64,000 bases of DNA from SCTD01 sp963781675 (GCA_963781675.1 CAWAGF010000005.1:372001-436000); one strand, 5' to 3'. Counted from the first letter of the stretch, positions 7,730 through 17,924 are shown. Program-made: numbers and translations. Notes: generated by a model from the letters alone, not told the origin.

Positions 7730-8896
7730 ATGGTGGAGCGGCAGAGGTGGACCGGCACCGGCCGCTCCGCGGCCACGGGCTCCCTGCTGGCCGGCCGCGA
7801 GGCGGTGGCCGGCGCTCTGGACGGGCGTGCCGACGCCGCCCTGCTCGTCGTCTTCTTCGGCTCCGCGCACGACCCGCACGCCCTGCTCGCCGGCATCCGC
7901 TCCGTCGCGCCCGGGGTGCCGCTGGTGGGCTGCTCGACCTCCGGCGAGATCGCCGCGGACGGGCCGGGCGACGCCGGCGTCGTCGTCATGGCGCTCGGCG
8001 GCCCCGGCTTCCAGGTGCGCACCGCCAGCGCGGACCTCAGGCGCGCCGGACTGCGCCGCGGTGGGGAGCAGGTGGCGGCCGCGGTGGCCGGCGTGACGGC
8101 CCCGCACACCGCGCTGGTACTGCTCAGCGACGGCCTGGCCGGCGACCAGGAGGAGCTGGTGCGCGGCGTCTACGGCGTGCTCGGGGCGAGCATCCCGATC
8201 GTGGGCGGCTGCGCGGGCGACGACCTGCAGATGACCCGCACCACGCAGCTGCACGACGACCGGGTCCTCACCGGAGCTGTCGTGGGCGCCGCCCTCGGCT
8301 CCGACGCGCCCCTCGGCATCGGCGTGAGCCACGGCTGGCGCCGCGTCGGCGACCCGATGCTCGTCACCGACAGCCGCGAGAACCGCGTCCTGTCGCTCGA
8401 CGACGAGCCGGCCCTCGACGTCTACCTGCGACGGCTCGACGCACCTCCCGAGGCGTGGACCGACCCGGCGGCGTTCACCCGCTTCGCCCTGACCCACCCG
8501 CTGGGCCTGTCGCGCCGGCGCGGCGAGCACGTGCGCTTCGTCGCCGAGGCCGACCTGCGCGACCGCTCGCTGGGCTGCGTCGCGCACGTGCCGCGCGGTG
8601 GACTGGCGTGGTTCATGGAGGGGGACGCGGACTCGGTGCTGGCGGCGACCGACGCGGCCTGCGCCGCTGCCCTGGTGCCGCTGCAGGGGGCAGACCCGGT
8701 GGGGCTGCTCGCCTTCGACTGCATCGCCCGTCGCGGCGTGCTCGAGCCGGGCGGCCTCGCCCGCGAGATCGACCGGCTGTCCCGCAGCGCGGCGGGAGCA
8801 CCGGTGGCCGGCTTCTACACCTACGGCGAGATCGCCCGCACCAGCGGCACCGGCGGCTTCCACAACCAGACGCTCGTCGTGCTGGCCATGGGGTGA
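7730..8896 (+). CDS. FIST domain sensor protein
   Basis: The 388-residue protein has FIST_N (about residues 35-225: ALLVVFFGSAHD, VPLVGCSTSGEI, IVGGCAGDDL) followed by FIST_C (about 235-370: AGFYTYGEIARTSGTGGFHNQT). FIST proteins are predicted ligand-binding sensors, possibly for amino acids. No output domain is present, so signalling must go to a partner. The stop overlaps the GTG of the downstream GGDEF-EAL gene (GTGA), making that enzyme the obvious partner. ATG 7730 was chosen because the residues just before it (in-frame from 7481) look non-coding. Confidence 0.9.
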   Translation: MVERQRWTGTGRSAATGSLLAGREAVAGALDGRADAALLVVFFGSAHDPHALLAGIRSVAPGVPLVGCSTSGEIAADGPGDAGVVVMALGGPGFQVRTASADLRRAGLRRGGEQVAAAVAGVTAPHTALVLLSDGLAGDQEELVRGVYGVLGASIPIVGGCAGDDLQMTRTTQLHDDRVLTGAVVGAALGSDAPLGIGVSHGWRRVGDPMLVTDSRENRVLSLDDEPALDVYLRRLDAPPEAWTDPAAFTRFALTHPLGLSRRRGEHVRFVAEADLRDRSLGCVAHVPRGGLAWFMEGDADSVLAATDAACAAALVPLQGADPVGLLAFDCIARRGVLEPGGLAREIDRLSRSAAGAPVAGFYTYGEIARTSGTGGFHNQTLVVLAMG

Positions 8897-11293
8897 GCGT
8901 GCCGTCGTCGCACTGGTCGACCCAGCAGCTGACCGAGCTGCTGACCGCGGTCGGCCAGCTGCCGGACAGGGCGACGATCGTGCGGCGGGCGGTCGAGCAC
9001 GCCGCCGAGTCGCTCGAGTGCGAGGTCGCAGCGCTCGTCGTCGACGGCGCGGTGCTGCACTGCCTGGGCTACCCGCGCGACGCCGTGCCGGTCGAGCAGC
9101 TGGTCGAGGCCGCGGCCGGCGGCGCCGCACTGCTGGACGTGCACGGGGTCGGCACGTGCGCGGTCACCACCGTCGGCTGCGACGCCCTCGGCGACGCGCG
9201 GCTGCTGCTCGCGCGCGGGCAGGCGCTCCCCTTCTCCCAGGAGGAGCGGGCGCTGCTGCGGGGCATGGCGCAGGTGCTCACCCTGGCGCTGCAGGCACGC
9301 TCGCTGGTCGACGAGGAGCGGTCGCACCGCCAGCTCAGCGACGCGCACGCCGCCGACAACGCCCAGCTGCTCGCGTCCCTGCAGGAGCGCCAGACGCTGC
9401 TCGAGCGGCTGTCCCGCATCCAGCGGTCCATCTCCTCGCGCAAGCCGCTGCACGAGGTGCTCGACACGATCGTGCTCGGCGCGCAGGAGCTGCTCGGCGA
9501 GGACATCGTCGGCCTGCGCCTGCTCGACCCCGAGGACAGCGGCTACATGGTGCTGCGGTCCGCGATCGGCGTGCCCGACCACCTCGCCGCGGCGACCTCG
9601 CGGCAGCCGGTCGGGCAGGGCATCGGCGGTCGCGCGATCGTCGAGAACCGCCTCGTGCACACGAGCAGCTACCCCTCGGTCGACAAGCCGCTGCCGGGCT
9701 TCGCCGCCGACGGCATCCAGTCCGCGATGGCCTGCCCGGTACGCCAGGGCAGCCGCGCGGTGGGCAGCCTGGTCGTGGCGACCCGCCGCGCCCACCGCAC
9801 CTACAGTGCCTCCGAGCAGGAGGCGCTCGTCGCGTTCGCCGAGCACGTGAGCCTCGCGCTCAACGACGCGCAGTCGGTCGACGCGCTGCACCGCGCCGTC
9901 GACACCGCGACGCACCAGTCGCTGCACGACAGCCTCACCGGCCTGCCGAACCGCGCGCTGTTCCTGGACCGGCTGGCGCACGCCGGCGACCGGAGCAGCC
10001 GCCAGCCCGGCTCGTCCTCGACCGTGCTGTTCATCGACGTGGACGACTTCAAGGTGGTCAACGACTCCCTCGGCCACCTCGTCGGCGACCGGCTCCTGAC
10101 CGCGGTCGCGGAGCGCATCGCGCGGCTGCCTGCGGGCGCAGGACACGGTCGCCCGGCTCGGCGGAGACGAGTTCGCGGTGCTGCTCGAGGACGCCAGCCC
10201 CGAGGAGGCGACGGCCGCCGCCGAGCGGGTGCTGGACGCGCTGCACGCGCCCTTCGCGCTCGTCGACGGGCAGTACGTCCACGTCAGCGCGAGCATCGGC
10301 CTCGTCACCACCACCGGCGGCAAGGAGAAGCCCGAGGAGCTGCTCCGTGACGCCGACGTCGCGATGTACCGCGCCAAGGCCGAGGGCAAGCACCGCTTCG
10401 TCGTCTTCGAGCCGGCGATGCGCGACCGGTTGCAGGCCCGCAGCGAGCTGGAGTCCGAGCTGCGCCAGGCCGTCGTCGCGGAGCAGTTCACCGTGCACTA
10501 CCAGCCGGTCGTGGACGCCGCCCGGCGCACCGTCGTGAGCACCGAGGCGCTGCTGCGCTGGGAGCACCCGCGCCGCGGGCTGGTGTCGCCTGCGGAGTTC
10601 GTGCCGCTCGCCGAGGACACCGGGCTGATCGTCGCCCTCGGCGCGTTCGTGCTGCGCGAGGCCTGCCGGCAGACCGCCGCGTGGCGGCGCACGCCGGAGC
10701 TGGCCGACCTGACCGTCAGCGTCAACCTCTCGCCGCGCCAGCTGCAGGAGCCCGGCCTGCTGCGCGACGTGCGCGACGCGCTCGCCACCTCCGGCCTGCC
10801 CGCCGGGGCGCTCGTCCTCGAGATCACCGAGAACCTGCTGGTGCGCGACGTCGAGCAGGCCAGCGAGCGGCTGAACAGCCTGAAGGACCTCGGCGTCCGG
10901 CTCGCCGTCGACGACTTCGGCACCGGCTACTCGTCGCTCAGCTACCTCAGCCGCCTGCCGGTCGACATCCTCAAGGTCGACAAGGCGTTCGTGGCCGGCA
11001 TCGCCGACGAGGACTCCGCCGGCAAGCTCGCCTGGGCGGTCCTCGCGCTGGCCAGCTCGCTCGACCTGGAGACGGTCGCGGAGGGCGTCGAGACGCCCGA
11101 GCAGGCCGAGGCGCTGCTGGCCCAGGGCTGCACCCGGCTGCAGGGCTTCCTCTACAGCCGACCCGTGCCCGGGGCGGTGCTGCCCGGGACGGCCGCGGCG
11201 CTGCGGGACCGGCTCGCGATGGCGCAGACCGCCCGGGCGGCGGTGCCGGGGGCGCGCCGGGCCGAGCGCGCGATCGCGCTCCCTACCGGCTGA
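8893..11293 (+). CDS. GAF-GAF-GGDEF-EAL c-di-GMP synthase/phosphodiesterase
   Basis: After frame correction the protein has about 799 residues. A degenerate N-terminal GAF-like region (1-135) is followed by a coiled coil (DEERSHRQLSDAHAADNAQ), a GAF domain (about 165-330), a GGDEF domain with intact RLGGDEF (near 422), and an EAL domain with TEALLRW and DDFGTGYSS. Both catalytic signatures look active, so either synthesis or breakdown of cyclic di-GMP is possible. The frame breaks at about 10137; deleting one C there gives LPAGQDTVARLGGDEF. The GTG start overlaps the FIST stop. Transcription ends at the palindrome at 11297. Confidence 0.9.
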
Positions 11294-11296
11294 CCG

Positions 11297-11340
11297 CTTC
11301 GTGAAGTCCCCAGCACCCGGGTGCTGGGGACTTCACGAAG
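11297..11340. terminator. perfect 44-bp palindrome, likely bidirectional terminator
   Basis: Every base from 11297 to 11318 pairs with 11340 back to 11319, with centre CCGG. It lies 3 bp after the GGDEF-EAL stop and covers the last codons of the convergent yjbQ gene. Position and symmetry fit a factor-independent terminator serving both genes, without a clear U-tract. Confidence 0.72.
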
Positions 11341-11744
11341 AGGAGCGGAGGAAGGACAGCCGCACCGACCGCACGTCGTTGTCGACGTTGAGGTCGACCA
11401 GCGCGACGGACTGCCAGGTGCCGAGCGCGAGCTCGCCGTCGAGCACCGGCAGGGTCGCGTACGGCGGCACCAGCGCCGGCAGGACGTGCGAGCGACCGTG
11501 CCCCGTCGAGCCGTGCCGGTGCCGCCACCGGTCGTCGGCGGGCAGCAGGTCACCGAGCGCGGCGAGCAGGTCGTCGTCGGAGCCCGCACCGAGCTCGAGC
11601 ACGGCGACGCCGGCCGTCGCGTGCGGCACGAACACGTGCAGCAGCCCGTCGCCGCGCCCCCGCACGAAGTCGCGGCACTGCGCCCGTGAGGTCCTGCACG
11701 GCCTCCCGCCCGCCCGTGCGCACCCTCAGCACCGTCGTCTCCAC
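11333..11744 (-). CDS. YjbQ/UPF0047 family protein
   Basis: The conserved core HVFVPHATAGVAVLELG, the RHRHGSTGHGRSHVLPALV segment and the ending LGTWQSVALVDLN are typical of the small YjbQ/UPF0047 family, whose members have weak thiamine-phosphate-synthase-like activity in some bacteria. The N-terminus (VETTVLRVRTGGREAVQDLTG, GTG 11744) is in another frame; removing one C near 11690 joins the halves to about 136 residues, the normal family length. The gene is divergent from aceE. Confidence 0.8.
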
Positions 11745-11905
11745 GCCGCGGGCCGTACCCGCTCGCACACAGCCTGATCGTCCGTGGGCCACGCTCGCCG
11801 TCACCCCGCGGAGGAGACGCCGGAGTGGATCACGCTGGGTGCGGACGGGCGCGGTCACCCGGCGGTACGGGGCAGGATGGGGCAGCCACCGACCCCAGGA
11901 GCAGC

Positions 11906-14644
11906 GTGACCACGACCGGCGCCGACAAGTTCACCGTCATCAGCGACGGGCTGCCGACCCAGCTGCCGGACAGCGACCCCGCCGAGACCGCCGAGTGGCT
12001 CGACTCGCTCGACGCCGTGCTCGACAACGCCGGCCGCGGGCGCGCCCGCTTCCTCATGCTCAAGCTGCTGGAGCGCGCCCGCGAGAAGGCGGTCGGCGTG
12101 CCGGCCCTGCGCAGCACCGACTACCTCAACACGATCCCGCCGGAGCGCGAGCCGGACTTCCCCGGCGACGAGCACCTCGAGCGGCGCATCCGGGCGTACG
12201 TCCGCTGGAACGCCGCCATCACCGTCAGCCGCGCGAACCGCCCGGAGATCGGCGTCGGCGGCCACATCGCGACCTACGCCAGCGCCGCCAGCCTCTACGA
12301 GGTCGGCTTCAACCACTTCTTCCGCGGCAAGGACTCCCCCGACGGCTCGGGCGACCAGGTGTTCTTCCAGGGCCACGCCTCCCCCGGCATCTACGCCCGC
12401 GCCTACCTCGAGGGGCGGCTGACCCAGGACCAGCTGGACGGCTTCCGGCAGGAGTCGCGGCCGGCCAGCCTGCCGAGCTACCCGCACCCGCGGCTGATGC
12501 CGGACTTCTGGGAGTTCCCCACCGTCTCGATGGGCCTCGGCCCGATCGACGCGATCTACCAGGCGCGCTTCAACCGCTACCTGCAGCACCGCGGGATCAA
12601 GGACACGTCCGAGAGCCGCGTCTGGTGCTTCCTCGGCGACGGCGAGATGGACGAGCCGGAGTCGCTCGGCGCCATCGGCGTCGCCGCGCGCGAGGAGCTC
12701 GACAACCTGGTGTTCGTCGTGAACTGCAACCTGCAGCGCCTCGACGGACCGGTGCGCGGCAACGGCAAGATCATCCAGGAGCTGGAGTCGTACTTCCGCG
12801 GCGCCGGCTGGAACGTCATCAAGGTGGTGTGGGGCCGCCAGTGGGACGACCTCATCGCCAAGGACGTCGACGGCCTGCTGCTCAACGCCATGAACACCAC
12901 GCCGGACGGGCAGTTCCAGACGTACTCCGTCGAGAGCGGCGCCTACACGCGGGAGAACTTCTTCGGGCGGGACCCGCGCCTGCTGCAGATGGTCGAGCAC
13001 CTGTCCGACGAGCAGATCCGCGGGCTGCCGCGCGGCGGGCACGACTACCGCAAGGTCTACGCGGCGTTCGACAGCGCCACCAAGCACGTCGGGCAGCCGA
13101 CGGTGATCCTGGCGCACACCATCAAGGGCTGGACCCTCGGCAAGGACTTCGAGGGCCGCAACGCCACGCACCAGATGAAGAAGCTCACCAAGCCCGAGCT
13201 CAAGGAGCTGCGCGACCGGCTCTACATGGAGATCCCGGACAGCGCGCTCGAGGGCGAGCTGCCGCCGTACTTCCACCCCGGCGAGGACTCCGACGAGGTG
13301 CGGTACATGAAGGAGCGCCGGGCCGCTCTTGGCGGCTCGCTCCCCCGCCGGGTCGTGCGCAGCAAGGCCCTCGCGCTGCCGCCGGCGGAGACCTACGACG
13401 AGCTCAAGCGCGGCTCCGGCAAGCAGGCCGTCGCCACGACCATGGCGTTCGTCCGCCTGCTCAAGGACCTCATGAAGGACAAGGGGATCGGCGCGCGCAT
13501 CGTGCCGGTCATCCCGGACGAGGCGCGCACCTTCGGCATCGACGCGATGTTCCCGACGGCCAAGATCTACTCGCCGTTCGGGCAGACGTACGAGGCCGTC
13601 GACCGCGAGCTGCTCCTGTCGTACAAGGAGAGCGAGCAGGGGCAGATCCTGCACGAGGGCATCACCGAGGCCGGCTCGATGGCGTCGGTCATCGCGGCGG
13701 GCACGTCGTACGCCACGCACGGCGAGCCGATGATCCCGGTCTACGTCTTCTACTCGATGTTCGGCTTCCAGCGCACGGGCGACCAGATGTGGGCGCTCGC
13801 CGACCAGCTCGGGCGCGGCTTCCTGCTCGGCGCGACCGCCGGCCGCACCACGCTGAACGGCGAGGGGCTGCAGCACCAGGACGGGCACAGCCTGCTGCTG
13901 GCCAGCACCAACCCGGCCTGCGTCGCCTACGACCCGGCCTACTCGTACGAGGTCGCCTTCATCGTCGAGGACGGCCTGCGGCGGATGTACGGCGAGGAGC
14001 CCGAGGACGTCTTCTACTACCTGAGCGTCTACAACGAGCCGTACCCGCAGCCGGTCCTGCCCGACGTGCCGCGACTGCGCGAGGGCGTGCTGCGCGGGCT
14101 CTACAAGGTCGCCGCCGCCGAGGGCGAGGGACCGCGGGCGCAGGTGCTCGCGAGCGGCATCACGGTGCGGCTGGCGCTGGACGCGCAGCGCCTGCTGCGC
14201 GAGGAGTGGGGCGTCGCCGCCGACGTCTGGAGCGTCACCAGCTGGAACGAGCTGCGCCGCGACGCCGTCGAGTGCGAGCAGCACAACCTGCTGAACCCCG
14301 ACGCCCACCGCACGCCGTACGTCACGCAGCAGCTGATGACGACGACCGGCCCGGTGGTGGCGGTCAGCGACTGGATGCGGGCGGTGCCGGACGGCATCAG
14401 CCGCTGGGTCCCGGGCGACTGGACGTCGCTGGGCACCGACGGCTTCGGCCGGTCGGACACCCGGGCCTCGCTGCGGCGGCACTTCAAGGTCGACCCGGAG
14501 TCGATCGCGGTCGCCGTGCTGTCCGAGCTCGCCCGGCGCGGCGAGGTCGCCGGGGACGTCCCGCAGCGGGCGATCGCGGCGTACGACCTGACCTCGGAGC
14601 AGCTGCCGGCGTCGAAGGACACGACCGAGGGGTCGAGCGAGTAG
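11906..14644 (+). CDS. aceE: pyruvate dehydrogenase E1 component, homodimeric type
   Basis: The 912-residue protein catalyses oxidative decarboxylation of pyruvate and acetyl transfer to the lipoyl E2. The thiamine-diphosphate motif (GDGEMDEPES ... NLVFVVNCNLQRLDG) lies near residues 243-275, and the segments SGDQVFFQGHASPGIY and GLQHQDGHSLLLA are characteristic of AceE. Length matches the family. GTG 11906 was chosen because it follows AGGAGCAGC and gives the usual short N-terminus; ORF extension to 11825 lacks conservation. The whole reading frame is uninterrupted. No aceF is adjacent, as is usual in actinobacteria. Confidence 0.97.
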   Translation: MTTTGADKFTVISDGLPTQLPDSDPAETAEWLDSLDAVLDNAGRGRARFLMLKLLERAREKAVGVPALRSTDYLNTIPPEREPDFPGDEHLERRIRAYVRWNAAITVSRANRPEIGVGGHIATYASAASLYEVGFNHFFRGKDSPDGSGDQVFFQGHASPGIYARAYLEGRLTQDQLDGFRQESRPASLPSYPHPRLMPDFWEFPTVSMGLGPIDAIYQARFNRYLQHRGIKDTSESRVWCFLGDGEMDEPESLGAIGVAAREELDNLVFVVNCNLQRLDGPVRGNGKIIQELESYFRGAGWNVIKVVWGRQWDDLIAKDVDGLLLNAMNTTPDGQFQTYSVESGAYTRENFFGRDPRLLQMVEHLSDEQIRGLPRGGHDYRKVYAAFDSATKHVGQPTVILAHTIKGWTLGKDFEGRNATHQMKKLTKPELKELRDRLYMEIPDSALEGELPPYFHPGEDSDEVRYMKERRAALGGSLPRRVVRSKALALPPAETYDELKRGSGKQAVATTMAFVRLLKDLMKDKGIGARIVPVIPDEARTFGIDAMFPTAKIYSPFGQTYEAVDRELLLSYKESEQGQILHEGITEAGSMASVIAAGTSYATHGEPMIPVYVFYSMFGFQRTGDQMWALADQLGRGFLLGATAGRTTLNGEGLQHQDGHSLLLASTNPACVAYDPAYSYEVAFIVEDGLRRMYGEEPEDVFYYLSVYNEPYPQPVLPDVPRLREGVLRGLYKVAAAEGEGPRAQVLASGITVRLALDAQRLLREEWGVAADVWSVTSWNELRRDAVECEQHNLLNPDAHRTPYVTQQLMTTTGPVVAVSDWMRAVPDGISRWVPGDWTSLGTDGFGRSDTRASLRRHFKVDPESIAVAVLSELARRGEVAGDVPQRAIAAYDLTSEQLPASKDTTEGSSE

Positions 14645-14672
14645 CAGGCGACCTGCGGGGTACCGCCGGGAC

Positions 14673-15080
14673 ATGGAACGAGGCAGCGACAAGCACAGCG
14701 CCCGCATGGACGACGCCCTCGCGCACGACGTGGACGGGCTCATCCGCTCCGGCCACGACAACCGCGAGGACTGGAACTCGCCGGAGCCCTCCGGCGAGGA
14801 CCAGCCGGACGTCGACCTGGTGCCGCACGGCACCCTGGCCGGCGGTGTGCCGGACGGCATGACGGAGGCCGACGTCGAGCGCCGCAGCGAGCTGGCGCAG
14901 TACCTCGGCCGGGTCTGGCCCGCCACCAGCGAGCAGGTGCTCGCGGTGGCAGTCGGCAACGACGCCCCGGACGCCGTCCTGACCTCGCTGCGCCACCTGC
15001 CCGCCGGCCGGAGCTTCGAGAACCTGCAGGACCTGTGGGCCACCGTCAGCGGGGGGCACGTGGAGGCGCACCGCTTCTAG
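14673..15080 (+). CDS. DUF2795 domain protein
   Basis: The 135-residue acidic protein starts MERGSDKHSARMDD. The C-terminal half (RRSELAQYLG ... WPATSEQVLAVAVGNDAPDAVLTSL ... GRSFENLQDLW) carries the DUF2795 pattern, a short helical domain of unknown function common in actinobacteria. The N-terminal half is probably disordered. It begins 28 bp after aceE on the same strand and could be read through from it. Confidence 0.8.
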   Translation: MERGSDKHSARMDDALAHDVDGLIRSGHDNREDWNSPEPSGEDQPDVDLVPHGTLAGGVPDGMTEADVERRSELAQYLGRVWPATSEQVLAVAVGNDAPDAVLTSLRHLPAGRSFENLQDLWATVSGGHVEAHRF

Positions 15081-15201
15081 GCGGGCCACCCGGAGCTGGC
15101 CCTTTCGGGTCAATCCCGCACGCATCGCGTGTCAACGCTCCAGTCGGAGCCCTGATCTGCCGCAGACTCAGCTAGGCGCACGCGGCGACAGGAGCAGGGC
15201 C

Positions 15202-16041
15202 ATGGGCAGGACCACCACGGTCAGCCGGCTGGAGGACCACCCGAACCTCCCCGAGGTGCTGGGCGTCCTGGCGCAGCTCGCGCACATCGGCGACGCCGAG
15301 CTGGTCGCCCTGGCCGACGCCTGGGTGAACAGCCCGTCGCTCGCGGAGGCCCGCGGCCGCGCCCTCGGACCGGAGAGCCCGCTGGTGGTCGAGGTGCTCG
15401 CCGCCTTCGACGCGCTGTCCGCGCTGTTCGCCGACGACCTGCTCGGCGAGGCCGACTACGTCGTCGTCGAGGCCGCCGTCACCGTCCGCGCCCTCAAGGC
15501 CGTGCGCGACGCGATCGCCGCCGCCTACGCCCGCCCCGTGCTGTCGAAGTCCGAGCACGCGGCGCTGCTGCGCCCGTGGCGGACGGTCTTCCCGCAGCCG
15601 ACGGTGGAGGAGCCCGACCTCGGTCCGCGCGGCGACGCCGTCAAGGTCCTGCTGTCCACGCTCCCCCGGCTCGCGGTCCGCTGCCACGACGAGGACGGCC
15701 AGGCGCTCTTCGACGCGCTGGTCGACCGGTCCTTCGTGGCCGAGGCCGACCGCGCCGAGGCGGCGCAGAGCGCCTTCCAGGCCGCGGTGCTGACCAGCCG
15801 GCGCCGGGTGTGGGCACTCGTGCGCCGCACCGGCACCGAGGGCCTGCTGCGCCCGTGCACCACCTGCCGCGGGACGCTCGCTGTCCTTGCCAACGACGAC
15901 CGGGAGACCAGCCGCGTGCTCGAGCTGTGCCTGGACGCCGCGTGCGCGCTGCTGGTGGCCGACGCGGTGCCGGACGCGTGCACCGACCTGCTGTCCGAGC
16001 AGGTCCTCGCGCTGATCCCGTCGCAGCGCCGGCCCAGCTGA
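15202..16041 (+). CDS. uncharacterised protein with C-terminal cysteine pairs
   Basis: The 279-residue protein (ATG 15202, ribosome site AGGAG 10 bp upstream) is not recognised. Its N-terminal two-thirds looks all-helical (LEDHPNLPEVLGVLAQLAH, GDAELVALADAWVNSPSL). Near the C-terminus are CTTC and a further Cys pair in ELCLDAACALL, which could form a metal site. There is no signal peptide or membrane segment, so it should be cytosolic. It is followed by the convergent PHP gene. Confidence 0.75.
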   Translation: MGRTTTVSRLEDHPNLPEVLGVLAQLAHIGDAELVALADAWVNSPSLAEARGRALGPESPLVVEVLAAFDALSALFADDLLGEADYVVVEAAVTVRALKAVRDAIAAAYARPVLSKSEHAALLRPWRTVFPQPTVEEPDLGPRGDAVKVLLSTLPRLAVRCHDEDGQALFDALVDRSFVAEADRAEAAQSAFQAAVLTSRRRVWALVRRTGTEGLLRPCTTCRGTLAVLANDDRETSRVLELCLDAACALLVADAVPDACTDLLSEQVLALIPSQRRPS

Positions 16042-16117
16042 CCGCTGCTGATCGCGGGCCGTCCCGGGGAACGGTCGCCCGGCGTCACCGCCTCGGCTCC
16101 GGCTCCCGCCGTGGCGG

Positions 16118-17176
16118 TCAGCCCGCGCCGGTCCAGGCGAGCAGCTCCTCGACCGGCCGGGCGTTCACGACCCGGTCCGGCGTGACCCCGCACAGGTAGG
16201 CCCGCTCACAGCCCAGGTGCTGCCAGTCCAGCTGCCCGGGGGCGTGCGCGTCGGTGTCGATCGCGACGTCGCAGCCGGCCTCGACCGCGAGCCGCAGCAG
16301 CCGCTTCGGCGGGTCGAGCCGCTCCGGGCGGCTGTTCACCTCGACCGCCACCCCGAACTGGGCGCACGCCGCGAACACCAGCTCGGCGTCGAACTCGCTC
16401 TCCGGCCGCCCCTTGCCCCCGCGCCCGTGGCCGAGCACCTGCCGGCCGGTGCAGTGGCCGAGCACGTCGGTGTGCGGGTTGCTGATGGCCGCCACCATCC
16501 GCGGGGTCATCTCGTCGGCCGGCATCCGCAGCTTGCTGTGCACGCTGGCCACGACGACGTCGAGGCGGCCGAGCAGCGCGGGGTCCTGGTCCAGGCTGCC
16601 GTCCTCGTTGATGTCGCACTCGATGCCGGTCAGCAGCCGGAACGGCGGGCCGCCGTCCTCGGCGAAGCGCGCGTTGAGCGCCGCCACCACGTCGAGCTGC
16701 TGCAGCAGCCGCTCGGCGCTCAGGCCGTTGGCGACGGTGAGGCGCGGCGAGTGGTCCGTCAGCACCATGTAGTCGTGGCCGAGCGCCCGGCCGGCCAGCG
16801 CCATCTCCTCGATCGGCGAGCCGCCGTCGGACCAGTCGCTGTGCGTGTGCAGGTCCCCCTTGAGCGCGCTCCGCAGGGCGCCGGCGCCCTCGCTGACCGG
16901 GGTGTCGCCCAGCGTCTGCACGCGGCGCAGGTAGACCGGCTCCTCCCCCGCCAGCGACTCCGCGACGACGGTGGCGGTGACCTTGCCGATGCCCTTGAGG
17001 TCGCCGAGCGTGCCGGCGCGGACGCGGCTCTCGACCTCCGCCCGGTCCAGCTCGGCAAGGGTGGCCGCCGCCGTGCGGAACGCCCGCACGCGGTAGCTCG
17101 GCTCCAGCGCCCGCTCGAGGCAGAAGGCGATCGCGCGCAGGTCCTCCACCGGGTCGCGCCGGGCACCGTCCGTCAT
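16118..17176 (-). CDS. PHP-domain phosphoesterase with helix-hairpin-helix N-terminus
   Basis: The 352-residue protein opens with a PolX-like HhH region (AFCLERALEPSYRVRAFRTA; LGDLKGIGKVTATVVAES). A PHP metal-dependent hydrolase domain follows with its metal ligands: GDLHTHSDWSDGGS, LTDHSPRL, GIECDIN, VVASVHSKL, VEVNSRPERLDPP and DTDAHAPGQLDW. The polymerase core of PolX is absent, so this is a stand-alone PHP protein, possibly a 3'-5' exonuclease or histidinol-phosphatase-like enzyme. It is read away from the DUF-like gene at 15202. Confidence 0.87.
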   Translation of the reverse strand: MTDGARRDPVEDLRAIAFCLERALEPSYRVRAFRTAAATLAELDRAEVESRVRAGTLGDLKGIGKVTATVVAESLAGEEPVYLRRVQTLGDTPVSEGAGALRSALKGDLHTHSDWSDGGSPIEEMALAGRALGHDYMVLTDHSPRLTVANGLSAERLLQQLDVVAALNARFAEDGGPPFRLLTGIECDINEDGSLDQDPALLGRLDVVVASVHSKLRMPADEMTPRMVAAISNPHTDVLGHCTGRQVLGHGRGGKGRPESEFDAELVFAACAQFGVAVEVNSRPERLDPPKRLLRLAVEAGCDVAIDTDAHAPGQLDWQHLGCERAYLCGVTPDRVVNARPVEELLAWTGAG

Positions 17177-17216
17177 CTGGTCCTGCTCCCGTCCTCGCCC
17201 GGCGCCTGCACGCTGA

Positions 17217-17924
17217 TCATCGGGTGCCGATCCCCTGCCCGGCCACGTCCAACGGCCGGCCCTCCTCGACGCGCCAGGCGGCGAAGACGGCGGTGCACAG
17301 GGCGGCCCACCCCCAGCCGATCAGCAGCCCGGCCGTGACGTCACTGGGGTAGTGCACGCCGAGCAGCACGCGGCTCAGCGCCACCAGCACGCTGACGGCC
17401 ACCGCGCCCGCGAGCAGGAGGCGAGGCCGTCGTGCGCGCGGCAGCAGCAGCACGGCCACCGTCGCGCAGAAGGCCGCCGAGCCCAGGGCGTGGCCGCTGG
17501 GGAACGACGGCCCCAGCGCCGTGGCCACCGGCTCGTCGAACACCGGCCGGGCCCGGTCCACGACGAGCTTGAGGCTGTGCGAGATGAGGGTGGCGCCGAC
17601 CCGGGCGACGAGCACGTACGCCGCCAGCCGCGAGGCGCCCCGCCAGTGCAGCCAGGCGGCCAGGGCGAGCGCCACCACCGTGAGCAGCACCGGCTCGCCG
17701 AGCAGCGTCACGCCCTTCGCGACCAGCCGGAGCAGGTCGTGGCGGGCGGTGGCCGCCTCCGCCGCGTCGGACAGGCGCACGTCGAGGTGCACCAGGCCCG
17801 GGTTCTGCCGGCGGACCAGGACGGCGAGCGGGACGGTCGCCACGACCGCGACGAGGACGCCCAGCAGGCCCAGCGCCAGCCGTCGGCCGGCCCGCCCGGC
17901 GGCGTCCTGCTGCAGGTCGGTCAC
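17217..17924 (-). CDS. PAP2-superfamily membrane phosphatase
   Basis: The 235-residue protein has about six membrane segments. The three phosphatase motifs are visible: KLVVDRARP (motif 1), PSFPSGHALGS (motif 2) and SRVLLGVHYPSDVTAG (motif 3). The catalytic residues lie in an extracytoplasmic loop. Family members dephosphorylate lipid phosphates such as undecaprenyl pyrophosphate or phosphatidylglycerol phosphate; the substrate here is not determinable. The gene is 40 bp downstream of the PHP gene on the same strand. Confidence 0.9.
   Translation of the reverse strand: MTDLQQDAAGRAGRRLALGLLGVLVAVVATVPLAVLVRRQNPGLVHLDVRLSDAAEAATARHDLLRLVAKGVTLLGEPVLLTVVALALAAWLHWRGASRLAAYVLVARVGATLISHSLKLVVDRARPVFDEPVATALGPSFPSGHALGSAAFCATVAVLLLPRARRPRLLLAGAVAVSVLVALSRVLLGVHYPSDVTAGLLIGWGWAALCTAVFAAWRVEEGRPLDVAGQGIGTR

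Noticed and set aside
11855..15043. 1062-residue minus-strand ORF opposite aceE
   Set aside because: No recognisable motif; antisense shadow of a well-conserved gene.
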